Shown here in pieces: positions 16,551-24,732 of a stretch of 64,000 nt of DNA (the stretch's first letter is position 1; each line of letters opens with the position of its first letter). Location of the stretch: NCBI GenBank assembly GCA_902761755.1, contig CACWLP010000009.1, positions 1-64,000 on the forward strand. The letters run 5' to 3'. This DNA is from an uncultured Eubacteriales bacterium. Lineage in GTDB: Bacteria > Bacillota > Clostridia > Christensenellales > Aristaeellaceae. The position numbers and the translations under genes are program-made. Below the pieces are notes generated by a model that worked only from the letters and a program-made list of their open reading frames with translations, was not told where the DNA came from and did no database searches.

Positions 16551-17333
16551 TTACTGCACGCTGACGTATTTGCGCATGTGCAGCAGCGCGTTCTTTTCCA
16601 GCCGGGATACCTGCGCCTGGGAAATGCCGATCTCCCCCGCCACCTCCATCTGGGTCCTCCCCTCGAAGAAGCGCAGACGCAGGATCTTCTTTTCCCGGTC
16701 GTTCAGCTTGCGCATGGCCTCCTTGATGGCGATTTTCTCCAGCCACTGCTCGTCCCTGTGCCGGTCGTCCTTCACCTGATCCATGATATAGATGGCGTCG
16801 CCGCCGTCGTTGTATACCGGCTCGAACAGGGAGATGGGGTCCTGGATGGCCTCCAGGGCGAACACCACGTCCTCCCGGGGCAGATCCAGCTCCTGGGCCA
16901 TTTCCTCCACCGTGGGCTCCCGGTTCAGCCGGACCACCAGCCGGTCCCGGGCCTGCAGCGCCCGGTAAGCCGTGTCCCGCAGGGAGCGGCTGACCCGGAT
17001 GGGGTTGTTGTCCCGAAGATACCGGCGGATCTCCCCGATGATCATGGGCACCGCATAGGTGGAAAACTTCACGTTCTGGCTCACGTCGAAATTGTCCAGC
17101 GCTTTGATCAGGCCGATACAGCCCACCTGAAACAGGTCGTCCGCGTTTTCGCCCCGGTTGTTGAAGCGCTGCACCACGCTGAGCACCAATCGCAGATTCC
17201 CCCGGATGAATTCTTCTCTCGCCGCGCGGTCGCCGCCGTGCACCAGCGGAAACAGTTCGCGCATGCGTTCATTGGTGAGTACGGGCAGCGTCGCGGTATC
17301 CACGCCGCAGATCTCCACTTTGCCTGTCGCCAT
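16551..17333 (-). CDS. sigG: Sporulation sigma factor sigma-G
   Basis: A 260-residue forespore sigma factor that drives late forespore genes after engulfment. The N-terminal KVEICGVDTATLPVL is the sigma-G hallmark. Region 2 follows (GNLRLVLSVVQRF, DDLFQVGCIGLIKALDNFD, then KFSTYAVPMIIGEIRRYLRD). Region 3 contains QARDRLVVRLNREPTVEEMA. Region 4 ends in EGRTQMEVAGEIGISQAQVS. The ATG at 17333 follows GGAGGTGGCAGT. It is monocistronic here, without the spoIIGA-sigE cluster seen in Bacillus. A sigma-F/G-type promoter sits directly upstream. Confidence 0.96.
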   Translation of the reverse strand: MATGKVEICGVDTATLPVLTNERMRELFPLVHGGDRAAREEFIRGNLRLVLSVVQRFNNRGENADDLFQVGCIGLIKALDNFDVSQNVKFSTYAVPMIIGEIRRYLRDNNPIRVSRSLRDTAYRALQARDRLVVRLNREPTVEEMAQELDLPREDVVFALEAIQDPISLFEPVYNDGGDAIYIMDQVKDDRHRDEQWLEKIAIKEAMRKLNDREKKILRLRFFEGRTQMEVAGEIGISQAQVSRLEKNALLHMRKYVSVQ

Positions 17334-17354
17334 ACTGCCACCTCCGTCAAAAGC

Positions 17355-17383
17355 AGTATGGCACCGCAAAGATGGGCTTATGC
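17355..17383 (-). promoter_or_regulatory. Forespore-type (sigma-F/sigma-G) promoter of sigG
   Basis: On the minus strand GCATAA (17378-17383) and CATACT (17355-17360) are separated by 17 bases, matching the GYATA/CATACT pattern of sigma-G and sigma-F promoters. It predicts a very short leader that still contains the GGAGG site. Confidence 0.65.
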
Positions 17384-17449
17384 AGCGCCCGCGGGCGAAA
17401 CTTTCTGCGAAAAAGCGCGTTTGCTGCCGTTTCCCCGGCAAAAAACAGG

Positions 17450-17478
17450 TTTACAATCCGGCGGAAACGGTATATGAT
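17450..17478 (+). promoter_or_regulatory. Putative antiporter promoter
   Basis: TTTACA (17450-17455), 17 bases, TATGAT (17473-17478). It leaves a leader of about 85 bases before the GTG start. Confidence 0.6.
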
Positions 17479-17569
17479 TAAGTGTAAGCAATCCTATACG
17501 CACCCCGCCGCCGCAGGCCTTCTTCAGCTCCGGCGGGCAATGCGTTTTCATAAAAAGGAGGGGAAAGCC

Positions 17570-18856
17570 GTGGCGGAATGGATGAGCGCCCTGAGCCCGG
17601 AAGCATCGGTGCTGCTGTCCCTGGCGGTGATCCTGCTGCTGGGCTTTTTATCCACCCGCCTGACCAAGCGCCTGGGGCTGCCCTATGTCAGCGGCTATAT
17701 CGTTTCCGGCATCCTCATCGGGCCGCACATTCTGGGGGTGATCCCGCAGCACGTGGTGGACCGGATGAGCTTCGTCAGCGACGTGGCGCTGGCCTTCATC
17801 GCCTTCGGCGTTGGGCGGTTTTTTAAGAAAGAAACCCTGCGTGCCACGGGCACTTCCGTCATTTTGGTGACGGTGCTGGAGGCGCTGCTGGCCGGCGGGC
17901 TGGTGACGGCGGCCATGATGGGCATTTTCCGCCTGGACTGGCATCTTTCCCTGCTGCTGGGGGCCATCGCCACCGCCACCGCCCCGGCCAGCACCATGAT
18001 GACCATCAATCAATACAAGGCCAAGGGCGAATTTGTGGACGTGCTTTTGCAGGTGGTGGCCCTGGACGACGTGGTGTGCCTGCTGGTCTTTTCCCTGGCC
18101 TCCGCCTGGGTAGGCGCCGGGGAGGGCGGCGGGGCCACGTTTTCCGGCCTGGCACTTCCCATCCTCTACAACCTTGGCGCCATGGGCCTGGGGGCGCTGT
18201 TCGGGCTGCTGCTGGGCAGGATGCTGCCCCCCAGCCGCACCCGGGACAACCGGCTGATCATCGCCATCGCCATGCTGCTGGGGCTTTCCGGCATCTGCGC
18301 CGCCTTCGACGTGTCGCCGCTGCTGAGCTGCATGGTGTTCGGCGCGGTATTCATCAATTCCACCGGGGACAAAAAGCTCTTTAAGCAGCTGAACCGCTTC
18401 ACGCCCCCGGTGATGATCCTGTTTTTCGTGGTGTCCGGCATGAAGCTGAATATTTCCATGCTCTCCGTTTTCGGCCTGGTGGGCGTGGGGTATTTCCTGG
18501 TGCGCATATTGGGCAAGTACCTGGGGGCATGGCTGGGCTGCGTCCTCACCCGCCTGCCCGTAAAGACGAGGCGATACCTGGGCGCGGCCCTGGTGCCCCA
18601 GGCGGGGGTGGCCATCGGCCTTGCGTACCTGGCGGAGCGCATCCTGCCGCCGGAGATCGGGTCGCTGCTGGTCACCATCATCCTGGCCTCCTCCGTGCTC
18701 TATGAGCTCATCGGCCCGGCCTGCGCCAAAATGGCCCTGTTCCGTGCCGGGGCCATCCGCCGGGAGGACATGTCTTCTCCCCAGCCCCGGCCCGAGCCCC
18801 TGGAAACCCCGCCCCTGCCCCCGGACGAGGAGGAACCGCCGGAAAATGAGCAATAG
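17570..18856 (+). CDS. Cation:proton antiporter, CPA2 family
   Basis: A 428-residue integral membrane protein with about 12 hydrophobic segments, related to the KefB/NapA branch of monovalent cation:proton antiporters. Visible family features are GLPYVSGYIVSGILIGPHIL in TM2-3, the TATAPASTMMTINQYKAKG stretch and VALDDVVCLLVF with the two acidic residues typical of the ion-binding TM5-6 region, plus GLSGICAAFDVSPLLSCMVFGAVF. No TrkA-N or TrkA-C domain follows. The end is a Pro/Glu-rich tail (RPEPLETPPLPPDEEEPPEN). The GTG start at 17570 is chosen because AAGGAG lies 9 bases upstream. Confidence 0.88.
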   Translation: MAEWMSALSPEASVLLSLAVILLLGFLSTRLTKRLGLPYVSGYIVSGILIGPHILGVIPQHVVDRMSFVSDVALAFIAFGVGRFFKKETLRATGTSVILVTVLEALLAGGLVTAAMMGIFRLDWHLSLLLGAIATATAPASTMMTINQYKAKGEFVDVLLQVVALDDVVCLLVFSLASAWVGAGEGGGATFSGLALPILYNLGAMGLGALFGLLLGRMLPPSRTRDNRLIIAIAMLLGLSGICAAFDVSPLLSCMVFGAVFINSTGDKKLFKQLNRFTPPVMILFFVVSGMKLNISMLSVFGLVGVGYFLVRILGKYLGAWLGCVLTRLPVKTRRYLGAALVPQAGVAIGLAYLAERILPPEIGSLLVTIILASSVLYELIGPACAKMALFRAGAIRREDMSSPQPRPEPLETPPLPPDEEEPPENEQ

Positions 18857-18900
18857 AAAAAGGCTTTCCGATGCCGAAACACCGGAAAGCCTTTCTGTTT
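18857..18900. terminator. Bidirectional terminator
   Basis: AAAGGCTTTCCG (18859-18870) pairs perfectly with CGGAAAGCCTTT (18883-18894). A and T runs flank the stem, so it can end both the antiporter gene and metQ. Confidence 0.88.
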
Positions 18901-18907
18901 CACCCGT

Positions 18908-19720
18908 TTACTGTTCTTCCACCTCAAACACCGGGATGAAGCCGCTGTCGATGATCAGATCGTACACCTTCTGGGTGTAAATGACCTTTTCCAGAGCCTT
19001 GACGAAATCGGCCTCCACGTTCTCGGGCTTCACCACGAACACATTCACATACGCTTCGGCGGCCTGGCTGCCAGGCTGTTCATAATACACGGCATCCTTC
19101 CCGGGGATCAGGCCGTTGTCCGCGGCATAGTTGCCGTTGATGACGGCGAAGGCCGCGCCGCTCTTCAGGGTGGGGGCCAGCTCGGCGTTCACTTCCTGGA
19201 TCTCCAGGTTCTTGGGATTTATGATGTCGTACTTCGTCACCTCGCTGTCCAGGGTGGTACCTTCAGGCAGTTCGATCAAGCCGGCGTCGGCCAGCAGGAT
19301 AAAGGCACGGGTCATGTTCACGGGGTCGTTGGGCACGATCACGGTGTCGCCGTCGGCCAGCTCATCCAGGCTGTTCTTCTGGCCAGGATAAATGCCCATG
19401 GGCTCAAAGTGGGTGAACACCACGGCCACCAGCTGCTTATCCGCGTTTTCGGGGTCGCTGTTCCAACCGGCCAGATAAGGAATGTGCTGGAAGAAGTTGG
19501 CGTCGGTGTCTCCCGCGGCGGTGGAGGGATTTTCCACCACATAATTGTCGCTGATCTCCAGCTTCAGCTCATAGCCAAGGGCGGCCAGGTCGTCTTTCAC
19601 CAGTTCCAGGATCTCGGCGTGGGGATTGGGCGTGGCGATAATGGTCAGGCTTTCCGCCAAGGCGGAAGCGGCGCCCAGGGTCAGTACGAGGGCCAACAGA
19701 ATCGCAACGATCTTTTTCAT
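18908..19720 (-). CDS. metQ: Methionine ABC transporter substrate-binding protein (MetQ/NlpA family)
   Basis: A 270-residue solute-binding component for D/L-methionine uptake. After the signal peptide the sequence LTIIATPNPHAEILELVKDD, the FFQHIPYLAGWN segment and the VIVPNDPVNMTRAFILLADA element define the NlpA/MetQ family. It is the last gene of metN-metI-metQ, 66 bases after metI. One oddity is that the signal peptide ends in GAASALAES with no lipobox cysteine, so it would be cleaved by signal peptidase I and released, unlike typical Gram-positive MetQ lipoproteins. Confidence 0.92.
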   Translation of the reverse strand: MKKIVAILLALVLTLGAASALAESLTIIATPNPHAEILELVKDDLAALGYELKLEISDNYVVENPSTAAGDTDANFFQHIPYLAGWNSDPENADKQLVAVVFTHFEPMGIYPGQKNSLDELADGDTVIVPNDPVNMTRAFILLADAGLIELPEGTTLDSEVTKYDIINPKNLEIQEVNAELAPTLKSGAAFAVINGNYAADNGLIPGKDAVYYEQPGSQAAEAYVNVFVVKPENVEADFVKALEKVIYTQKVYDLIIDSGFIPVFEVEEQ

Positions 19721-19786
19721 GGTATGTCCTCCTTCAAATAGTTTTCTATTCATCAAGCTGCCGCTTGGATGACGGGATGAATGGGG

Positions 19787-20545
19787 TCACCGGATGCGGT
19801 GATCGTGCTTCCGGGACAGCGCGGTGCCCAGCACCGTGATGATCTGCACCAGCACCACCAGCATGATGGCCGCTGCATACATAATATCGTACTTGCGCTG
19901 GTTCAGGCCGTAGATCACGCCCTGGGCCCCCAGGCCGCCGCCAGATACCACGCTGGCCATGGTGGTATAGCCCAGGATGGTGGTCATGCTGATGGCCGCG
20001 CCGTTGATCAGCGAGGGCTTTGCTTCCGGCAGCATCACCTTCCAGATGATCTGCCAGGTGGTGCTGCCCATGGCCTTCGCAGCCTCGATCACGCCGCCGT
20101 CCACCTCCAGCAAGCTGCCCTCCACCATGCGGGCCACATAGGGAAAGGCGCTGATGATCAGTGGGAACAGGATGGGCACCGTGCCGGTCATTTTGCCGGT
20201 GATGCAGAAGGTGGTGTCCAGCAGCGTCGCCAACAGAATCACGAAGGGAATGGAACGCAGGAAATTGATAATGGCGCCCAGAATGGCGTTGAAGGTAGGC
20301 AAAGGCCTGATGCCGTTTCTCCGGGTGACAACCAGCAACACCCCCAGGGCCATGCCGATCAGGTAGGAAATCAGGGTAGTCAGCAGGATCATGTACAGCG
20401 TTTCGCCCAGGGCCGGCCAAAGGATATTCCAGGACTTGGCGTTGATGAAGCCGAATATCTGACTGTACAGGAAGCCGCCGATCCCCTTCCAGGCGCCCAT
20501 GAACACATTGAAGGGGTCCTGCCAAATCGGCCACATCCACTTCAT
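19787..20545 (-). CDS. metI: Methionine ABC transporter permease
   Basis: A 252-residue inner-membrane permease. LGETLYMILLTTLISYLIGM and the following segments give five to six TM helices. The EAA-type loop EAAKAMGSTTWQIIWKVMLP, which docks on the ATPase, is evident. The C-terminal half (SMTTILGYTTMASVVSGGGL) matches MetI. Its start shares a base with the metN stop, so translation is probably coupled. Confidence 0.94.
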   Translation of the reverse strand: MKWMWPIWQDPFNVFMGAWKGIGGFLYSQIFGFINAKSWNILWPALGETLYMILLTTLISYLIGMALGVLLVVTRRNGIRPLPTFNAILGAIINFLRSIPFVILLATLLDTTFCITGKMTGTVPILFPLIISAFPYVARMVEGSLLEVDGGVIEAAKAMGSTTWQIIWKVMLPEAKPSLINGAAISMTTILGYTTMASVVSGGGLGAQGVIYGLNQRKYDIMYAAAIMLVVLVQIITVLGTALSRKHDHRIR

Positions 20546-21561
20546 CAGACATGCACCTCCTTCACCGTCAGCCCCTGAACCGTCAGATAGGCGATCACCT
20601 GTTGGCAGATCTGCGGGTCTTTGGGCATTTCGATCATCATCTGCCCGTAAGATTTTCCGTTCAGCCGCTTCACATCCGCCGACAGGATGTTAACCTCCAC
20701 GCCGCAGGCCTTCACCAGCTCGGCGATGATGGGCTGGGTTTCCTTGCCGCCGTCGAACACGATGCGCAACGCGTCCACGTCCAGCACTGTATCATCCTCT
20801 TCGGACGGAAGGATGCCGAACAGACGCTTGCCTGCGGCGGACCGGGTGTGCACGAACACGTCGTCCACCGTGCCCTCTTCGGCGATGCTGCCGCCGTCCA
20901 GGATGGCCACCCGGCTGCAGATCTGGCGTATCACCGCCATTTCATGGGTGATAAGCACCACGGTGATGCCCAGGCGCTTGTTGATGTCCTGCAGAAGCGT
21001 GAGGATGGATTGGGTGGTCATGGGGTCCAGGGCGCTGGTAGCCTCGTCGCACAGCAGCACCTCCGGGTTGCTGGCCAGGGCTCTTGCGATGGCCACCCGC
21101 TGGCGCTGGCCGCCGGAGAGCTGGATGGGATAGGCGTCCGCCTTGCTTTCCAGCTCCACCAGCTTCAGCAGCTCCTTTACCCGCGCGTTGGCCTTGTTTT
21201 TCGGCACGCCCGCGATTTCCAGCGGATAGCGCACATTCCGCGCCACGGTTTTCTGCATCAGCAGATTGAACTGCTGAAAGATCATGCTCATTTTCCGCCG
21301 GGCGGCCATGAGCTGCTTCCCGTTCATGGCGAGGATATCCTGCCCGTCGATGAGGATCTGGCCGTCATTGGGAATATCCAGCTTGTTCATGCAGCGGATC
21401 AGCGTGGATTTCCCCGCTCCGCTCATGCCGATAATGCCGTAAATTTCGCCTTTTTCAATGCGCAGGCTGATCCCGTCCAGGGCCACTACTTCTCCGCCTG
21501 GCACCTGATAAACTTTTTTCAGGTTCCGGATCTCAATCAGGGGTTGCAAAGACAAACGCAT
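20545..21561 (-). CDS. metN: Methionine ABC transporter ATP-binding protein
   Basis: A 338-residue ATPase. Walker A is GMSGAGKST, the Q-loop FQQFNLL, the signature LSGGQRQRVAIARALA, Walker B VLLCDEATSALD, and the switch His is in LITHEMAVI. Residues after about 260 form the C-terminal NIL/ACT-like regulatory domain (MMIEMPKDPQICQQVIAYLT), which binds methionine and inhibits transport in homologues. Many MetN proteins start close to LIEIRNLKKVY; this start adds about seven residues. An alternative start cannot be excluded. Confidence 0.95.
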   Translation of the reverse strand: MRLSLQPLIEIRNLKKVYQVPGGEVVALDGISLRIEKGEIYGIIGMSGAGKSTLIRCMNKLDIPNDGQILIDGQDILAMNGKQLMAARRKMSMIFQQFNLLMQKTVARNVRYPLEIAGVPKNKANARVKELLKLVELESKADAYPIQLSGGQRQRVAIARALASNPEVLLCDEATSALDPMTTQSILTLLQDINKRLGITVVLITHEMAVIRQICSRVAILDGGSIAEEGTVDDVFVHTRSAAGKRLFGILPSEEDDTVLDVDALRIVFDGGKETQPIIAELVKACGVEVNILSADVKRLNGKSYGQMMIEMPKDPQICQQVIAYLTVQGLTVKEVHV

Positions 21562-21727
21562 CCATTCCTTTCATGAAAAAAGCCCGGCGCACGCCTGCCC
21601 CGGACCGGAAAGACAGATACCGTCACCCGGCGCGGCTTTCACAGACGGGAGCATGGCGCATCCACCCGGACATTCGCTTTCCGCACCGCTTCATGCCCTC
21701 CGCCTCCTTCGTCCTCCGCCGTTTGAT
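21562..21727 (-). promoter_or_regulatory. Long metN leader of unknown type
   Basis: About 165 transcribed bases lie between the metN promoter and its start. The last part, on the minus strand, reads GCAGGCGTGCGCCGGGCTTTTTT just before GGAATGGATG. It contains a GGCG-TG-CGCC mini-hairpin, a GC-rich stretch and a T6 run, like an attenuator. I cannot identify a SAM-I core (GAAACCCGGCAACC) or a T-box sequence. Confidence 0.4.
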
Positions 21728-21733
21728 GGGGGT

Positions 21734-21762
21734 ATTATACGGCGATTCCGGATTTTCGTCAA
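21734..21762 (-). promoter_or_regulatory. metNIQ promoter
   Basis: On the minus strand TTGACG (21757-21762), a 17-base spacer and TATAAT (21734-21739). Confidence 0.75.
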
Positions 21763-21796
21763 GTATACAGATCGTATAGCCAGTTATAAGCTCAGG

Positions 21797-23371
21797 CTAT
21801 AAGCCGGAAGGCTGCCCGAACGCGTGTCTTCCCCATTCCTCCGCTTCGTGCAGGCATCCGATCAGCTGATCGGCGGTCAATTCCCTTTGCCCGTATTTTT
21901 CTTCGCCCACGATCCCCGCCATGCCGTGCCACAGGCAGGAAAGGGCGGCCAGCTCCAGGGACGCAAGGGGGCCCGCGTCATGGAGCAGGGCGGCCGTGAT
22001 CCCCGTCAGGGTGTCGCCGCTGCCGCCTTTCGCCAGCGCCGGCGTACCCACCGTGTTCAGATAGAATTCCATTCCCGCGCCGGTATCCGCGCAGATCACC
22101 GTCACGTCCCCCTTGAGCACGGCGGTGCAGCCATACTTTTCCGCCAGCGCCCGGGCGGTCTCCATGCGGTCGGCCAGCACCCGTTCCATGGGCCAGCCCA
22201 GCAGCCGCCCCGCTTCTCCGGGATGGGGCGTGATCACCGCCTTTTCCCCCAGCCGCATGGGATGCTTCGCCAGCAGGTTCAGCGCGTCCGCATCCCAGAC
22301 GGCGGGCTTTTCAGGATCGTACAGCTTCAAGATATTTTCCCAGGTTCCTTCGCTTTGCCCCAATCCGCAGCCCACCGCCAGCACGTCGAAAGCCGGCGGC
22401 CGCTTCACCGCTTCGCCGATCTCCACGCACATGGCGCCCGGAACCAGCTTCTGCAGGATGGGCATGATCTCCCGTTCGCAGGCGACGGTGGTCAGCCCCG
22501 CCCCGGCGGTGACGGCGGCCTTGGCGCACAGGGCGGCGGCCCCGGCCATTCCCAGCTTTCCCGCATAGATCAGCACCCGGCCGCTGTCGCCCTTGTGGGC
22601 GTTCATCTCCCGCCGCCTGAGAAAATGCAGGGCGCGGAGGGTATACGCCGTCCGCGGCGTTTTCCCCGCGGGCAGCTCCTGCAGCCCCCACAGCCCGATA
22701 TCCGCCACCGCGATATTGCCCACGGCTTCCCGATGGCCCGTCAGATACAGCCCGGGCTTGGGCGCATGAAAGGTGACGGTGACAGCCGCGTGCACGAACG
22801 CGCCGGGCGCGGCCCCCGTTTCTCCGTCGATGCCGCTGGGGATGTCCACGGCGATCATGGGCTTTCCCCCGGCAAAATCGCTGGTCGCCGCCCGGATGAG
22901 CCCGGCGGTGAGATCATCCGGCGCGCCCCGCAGCCCGGTGCCCAGCAGCGCGTCCACCGCGCCGTCGAATTCCTCCGAAAAGCCGGATGCTCCAAAGAGC
23001 GGCTCCTTTTCCTCCCGCAGGTTCAAAAGGGGAATGCCCATGTTCGCGGCCCAGCCCCGGTTGGTTTTCGCGTCCGGAGTTTTGGGTTCGCCGGTCATAT
23101 ATACCGTCGGCCGCCCGCCCCGCATGGCAAACAGGCGGGCCGCGGCCAGGCCGTCCCCGCCGTTGTTGCCCGTGCCGCACAGAAACAGCACGCGCTTTCC
23201 CCGGCAATCGCCGCCCAGCGCTTTTTCCAATTCGTCCGTCACGGCCGCCGCCGCGTGCTCCATCAGCAGCAGGGACGGCACGCCCATGGCGAACGCCGCC
23301 TGCTCCGCCGCCCGCATTTCCTCCGGGGTCAGCACGTCGTACCGGAAACGCCGGGAATCATCGTACAGCAT
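21797..23371 (-). CDS. nnr: Bifunctional NAD(P)H-hydrate epimerase/dehydratase
   Basis: A 524-residue repair enzyme. The N-terminal ~215 residues are the YjeF_N epimerase (LLMEHAAAAV, LCGTGNNGGDGLAAARLF, VDALLGTGLRGAP, MIAVDIPSGIDGETG), which converts R-NAD(P)HX to S. The C-terminal part is the ADP/ATP-dependent dehydratase of the ribokinase-like fold (HKGDSGRVLIYAGKLGMAGA, VITPHPGEAGRLLG, LAKGGSGDTLTGITAALLHD). Both halves look intact and the length is standard. It starts 3 bases after the acpS stop; the two families are often adjacent in Firmicutes. Confidence 0.95.
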   Translation of the reverse strand: MLYDDSRRFRYDVLTPEEMRAAEQAAFAMGVPSLLLMEHAAAAVTDELEKALGGDCRGKRVLFLCGTGNNGGDGLAAARLFAMRGGRPTVYMTGEPKTPDAKTNRGWAANMGIPLLNLREEKEPLFGASGFSEEFDGAVDALLGTGLRGAPDDLTAGLIRAATSDFAGGKPMIAVDIPSGIDGETGAAPGAFVHAAVTVTFHAPKPGLYLTGHREAVGNIAVADIGLWGLQELPAGKTPRTAYTLRALHFLRRREMNAHKGDSGRVLIYAGKLGMAGAAALCAKAAVTAGAGLTTVACEREIMPILQKLVPGAMCVEIGEAVKRPPAFDVLAVGCGLGQSEGTWENILKLYDPEKPAVWDADALNLLAKHPMRLGEKAVITPHPGEAGRLLGWPMERVLADRMETARALAEKYGCTAVLKGDVTVICADTGAGMEFYLNTVGTPALAKGGSGDTLTGITAALLHDAGPLASLELAALSCLWHGMAGIVGEEKYGQRELTADQLIGCLHEAEEWGRHAFGQPSGL

Positions 23372-23374
23372 CCG

Positions 23375-23752
23375 TCATCCGTCCTTTTCCGCTATGCACA
23401 CCGCTGCCGCCATGCCGCCCTCATGGGTGATTGACAGGTGCAGCGGCCCGATGCCTTTTTCCTCCGCGATGCGGGCGTATTCCCCCTGCAGGGCGTAATA
23501 CGGCGCGCCGGCGGGATCGTGCAGCACGCGGATGTCCTTCAGCTCCCCGGAGGCAAGCCCGCAGCCCAGGGCTTTCATCAGGGCTTCCTTGGCGGCGAAG
23601 ATCCCCGCCATGGTCTGGGGGGCGGTTTTCCCTTTTCCCAATATGTACGCCTGTTCTTCCGCGCTGAAAAAGCGCCGGAGGAACCTTTCGTCCTCCAGCA
23701 GCTTTTCCATCCGTGCGATTTCGCACAGATCAATCCCCACGCCCGCGATCAT
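23375..23752 (-). CDS. acpS: Holo-[acyl-carrier-protein] synthase
   Basis: A 125-residue enzyme that transfers 4'-phosphopantetheine from CoA to apo-ACP. GVGIDLCEIARMEKLLEDER contains the Mg-binding Asp, and FAAKEALMKALGCGL contains the catalytic Glu/Lys pair. SITHEGGMAAAVCI ends the fold. The ATG at 23752 overlaps the stop of the P1 peptidase gene (ATGA), giving coupled translation in place of a clear ribosome site. It depends on CoA made through the panT-coaX genes elsewhere in this window. Confidence 0.95.
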   Translation of the reverse strand: MIAGVGIDLCEIARMEKLLEDERFLRRFFSAEEQAYILGKGKTAPQTMAGIFAAKEALMKALGCGLASGELKDIRVLHDPAGAPYYALQGEYARIAEEKGIGPLHLSITHEGGMAAAVCIAEKDG

Positions 23753-24702
23753 GGCTTTGAATAATACAGGGCGTTGGCGACGGCCCGGGCGGTGACCTCC
23801 GCCGCCGCGGCGCACAGCTTCACGAAATTGACCTCCGCGCCCGTCCTTCCCGTGGCCACGGCGAACACGGTGTCCCCGTCCATCTGGGTGTGCACCGGGC
23901 GAATGGTCCGGGCCAGGCCGTCGTGGGCCACGTCCGCCAGGCGGTTGGCCTGCTCCTTCGTTAGCTTGCAGTCCACCGCCACCACGCCGATGGTGGTGTT
24001 GCTCCCCGGGGCGGGGATGCGGATCTGCTGGGGGGCGGGGGCGTGGCCGTAGAGAAGGCCCTCCGCCAGCACCGGGGTGCCGTCCGGCATGTGGGCGCAG
24101 CCCAGCACTTCCCCGGTTTCGGGGTGATACACGTCCCCCACCGCGTTGACCGCCACCACGGCCCCCACCGTAACGCCCTCGGGCAAAGTGATGGAGGCGG
24201 AGCCGACGCCGCTGTCCTGGGGCACCGCCCCGGGCACCAGTTTGCCCACCGTAGCGCCGGCGCCGGCGCCGTAGCGGCCCTGCTGCATGCCCTTCGCCGC
24301 GTTCATGCAGGCGCTGCGGCCCATGGCGGCGTCCGGGCGGATGGCGGGATCGCCCACGCCCAGATCGTAAAGCACCGCCGCCGGCACGATGGGCACGTGC
24401 ACGCTGCCCATGTCCATGCCGCAGCCCATCTGCTCCAGATACCGCATCACGCCCCCCGCGGCGTCCAGGCCGAAAGCGCTGCCCCCGGACAGGACGACGG
24501 CGTTCACGTTTTCCACCAGATTACCGGGCCGCAGCAGATCGGTTTCCCGGGTGCCCGGGGCCGCGCCGCGGACGCTGACGCCCCCCGTGGCCCCTTCCTT
24601 GCGGCACAGCACCACGGTGACGCCCGTTTTGCCGCTCGCGCTCTGGGCCTGGCCCACGCGGATGCCGTGGACGCAGGTGATATCGCCTGGATATGCGTTC
24701 AT
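23749..24702 (-). CDS. P1-family N-terminal nucleophile peptidase (S58, DmpA-like)
   Basis: A 317-residue self-processing Ntn-type hydrolase related to DmpA aminopeptidase and 6-aminohexanoate-oligomer hydrolase. VHGIRVGQAQS, then GATGGVSVRGAAPGTRETDL, VVLSGGSAFGLDAAGGVMRY and GDPAIRPDAAMGRSACMNAA are family motifs. AVPQDSGVGSASITLPEGVT contains the region where the nucleophile Ser/Thr is exposed by internal cleavage. TTIGVVAVDCKLTKEQANRL is the conserved C-terminal block. The substrate is not predictable. Confidence 0.9.
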   Translation of the reverse strand: MNAYPGDITCVHGIRVGQAQSASGKTGVTVVLCRKEGATGGVSVRGAAPGTRETDLLRPGNLVENVNAVVLSGGSAFGLDAAGGVMRYLEQMGCGMDMGSVHVPIVPAAVLYDLGVGDPAIRPDAAMGRSACMNAAKGMQQGRYGAGAGATVGKLVPGAVPQDSGVGSASITLPEGVTVGAVVAVNAVGDVYHPETGEVLGCAHMPDGTPVLAEGLLYGHAPAPQQIRIPAPGSNTTIGVVAVDCKLTKEQANRLADVAHDGLARTIRPVHTQMDGDTVFAVATGRTGAEVNFVKLCAAAAEVTARAVANALYYSKP

Positions 24703-24732
24703 TTCATTTTCCCTCCTGACAGAATCGGCCCC

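Noticed and set aside
21562..21727. SAM-I or Met T-box riboswitch before metN
   Set aside because: The SAM-I core GAAACC(C)GGCAACC and the T-box GGTACCGCG sequence are absent from this leader.
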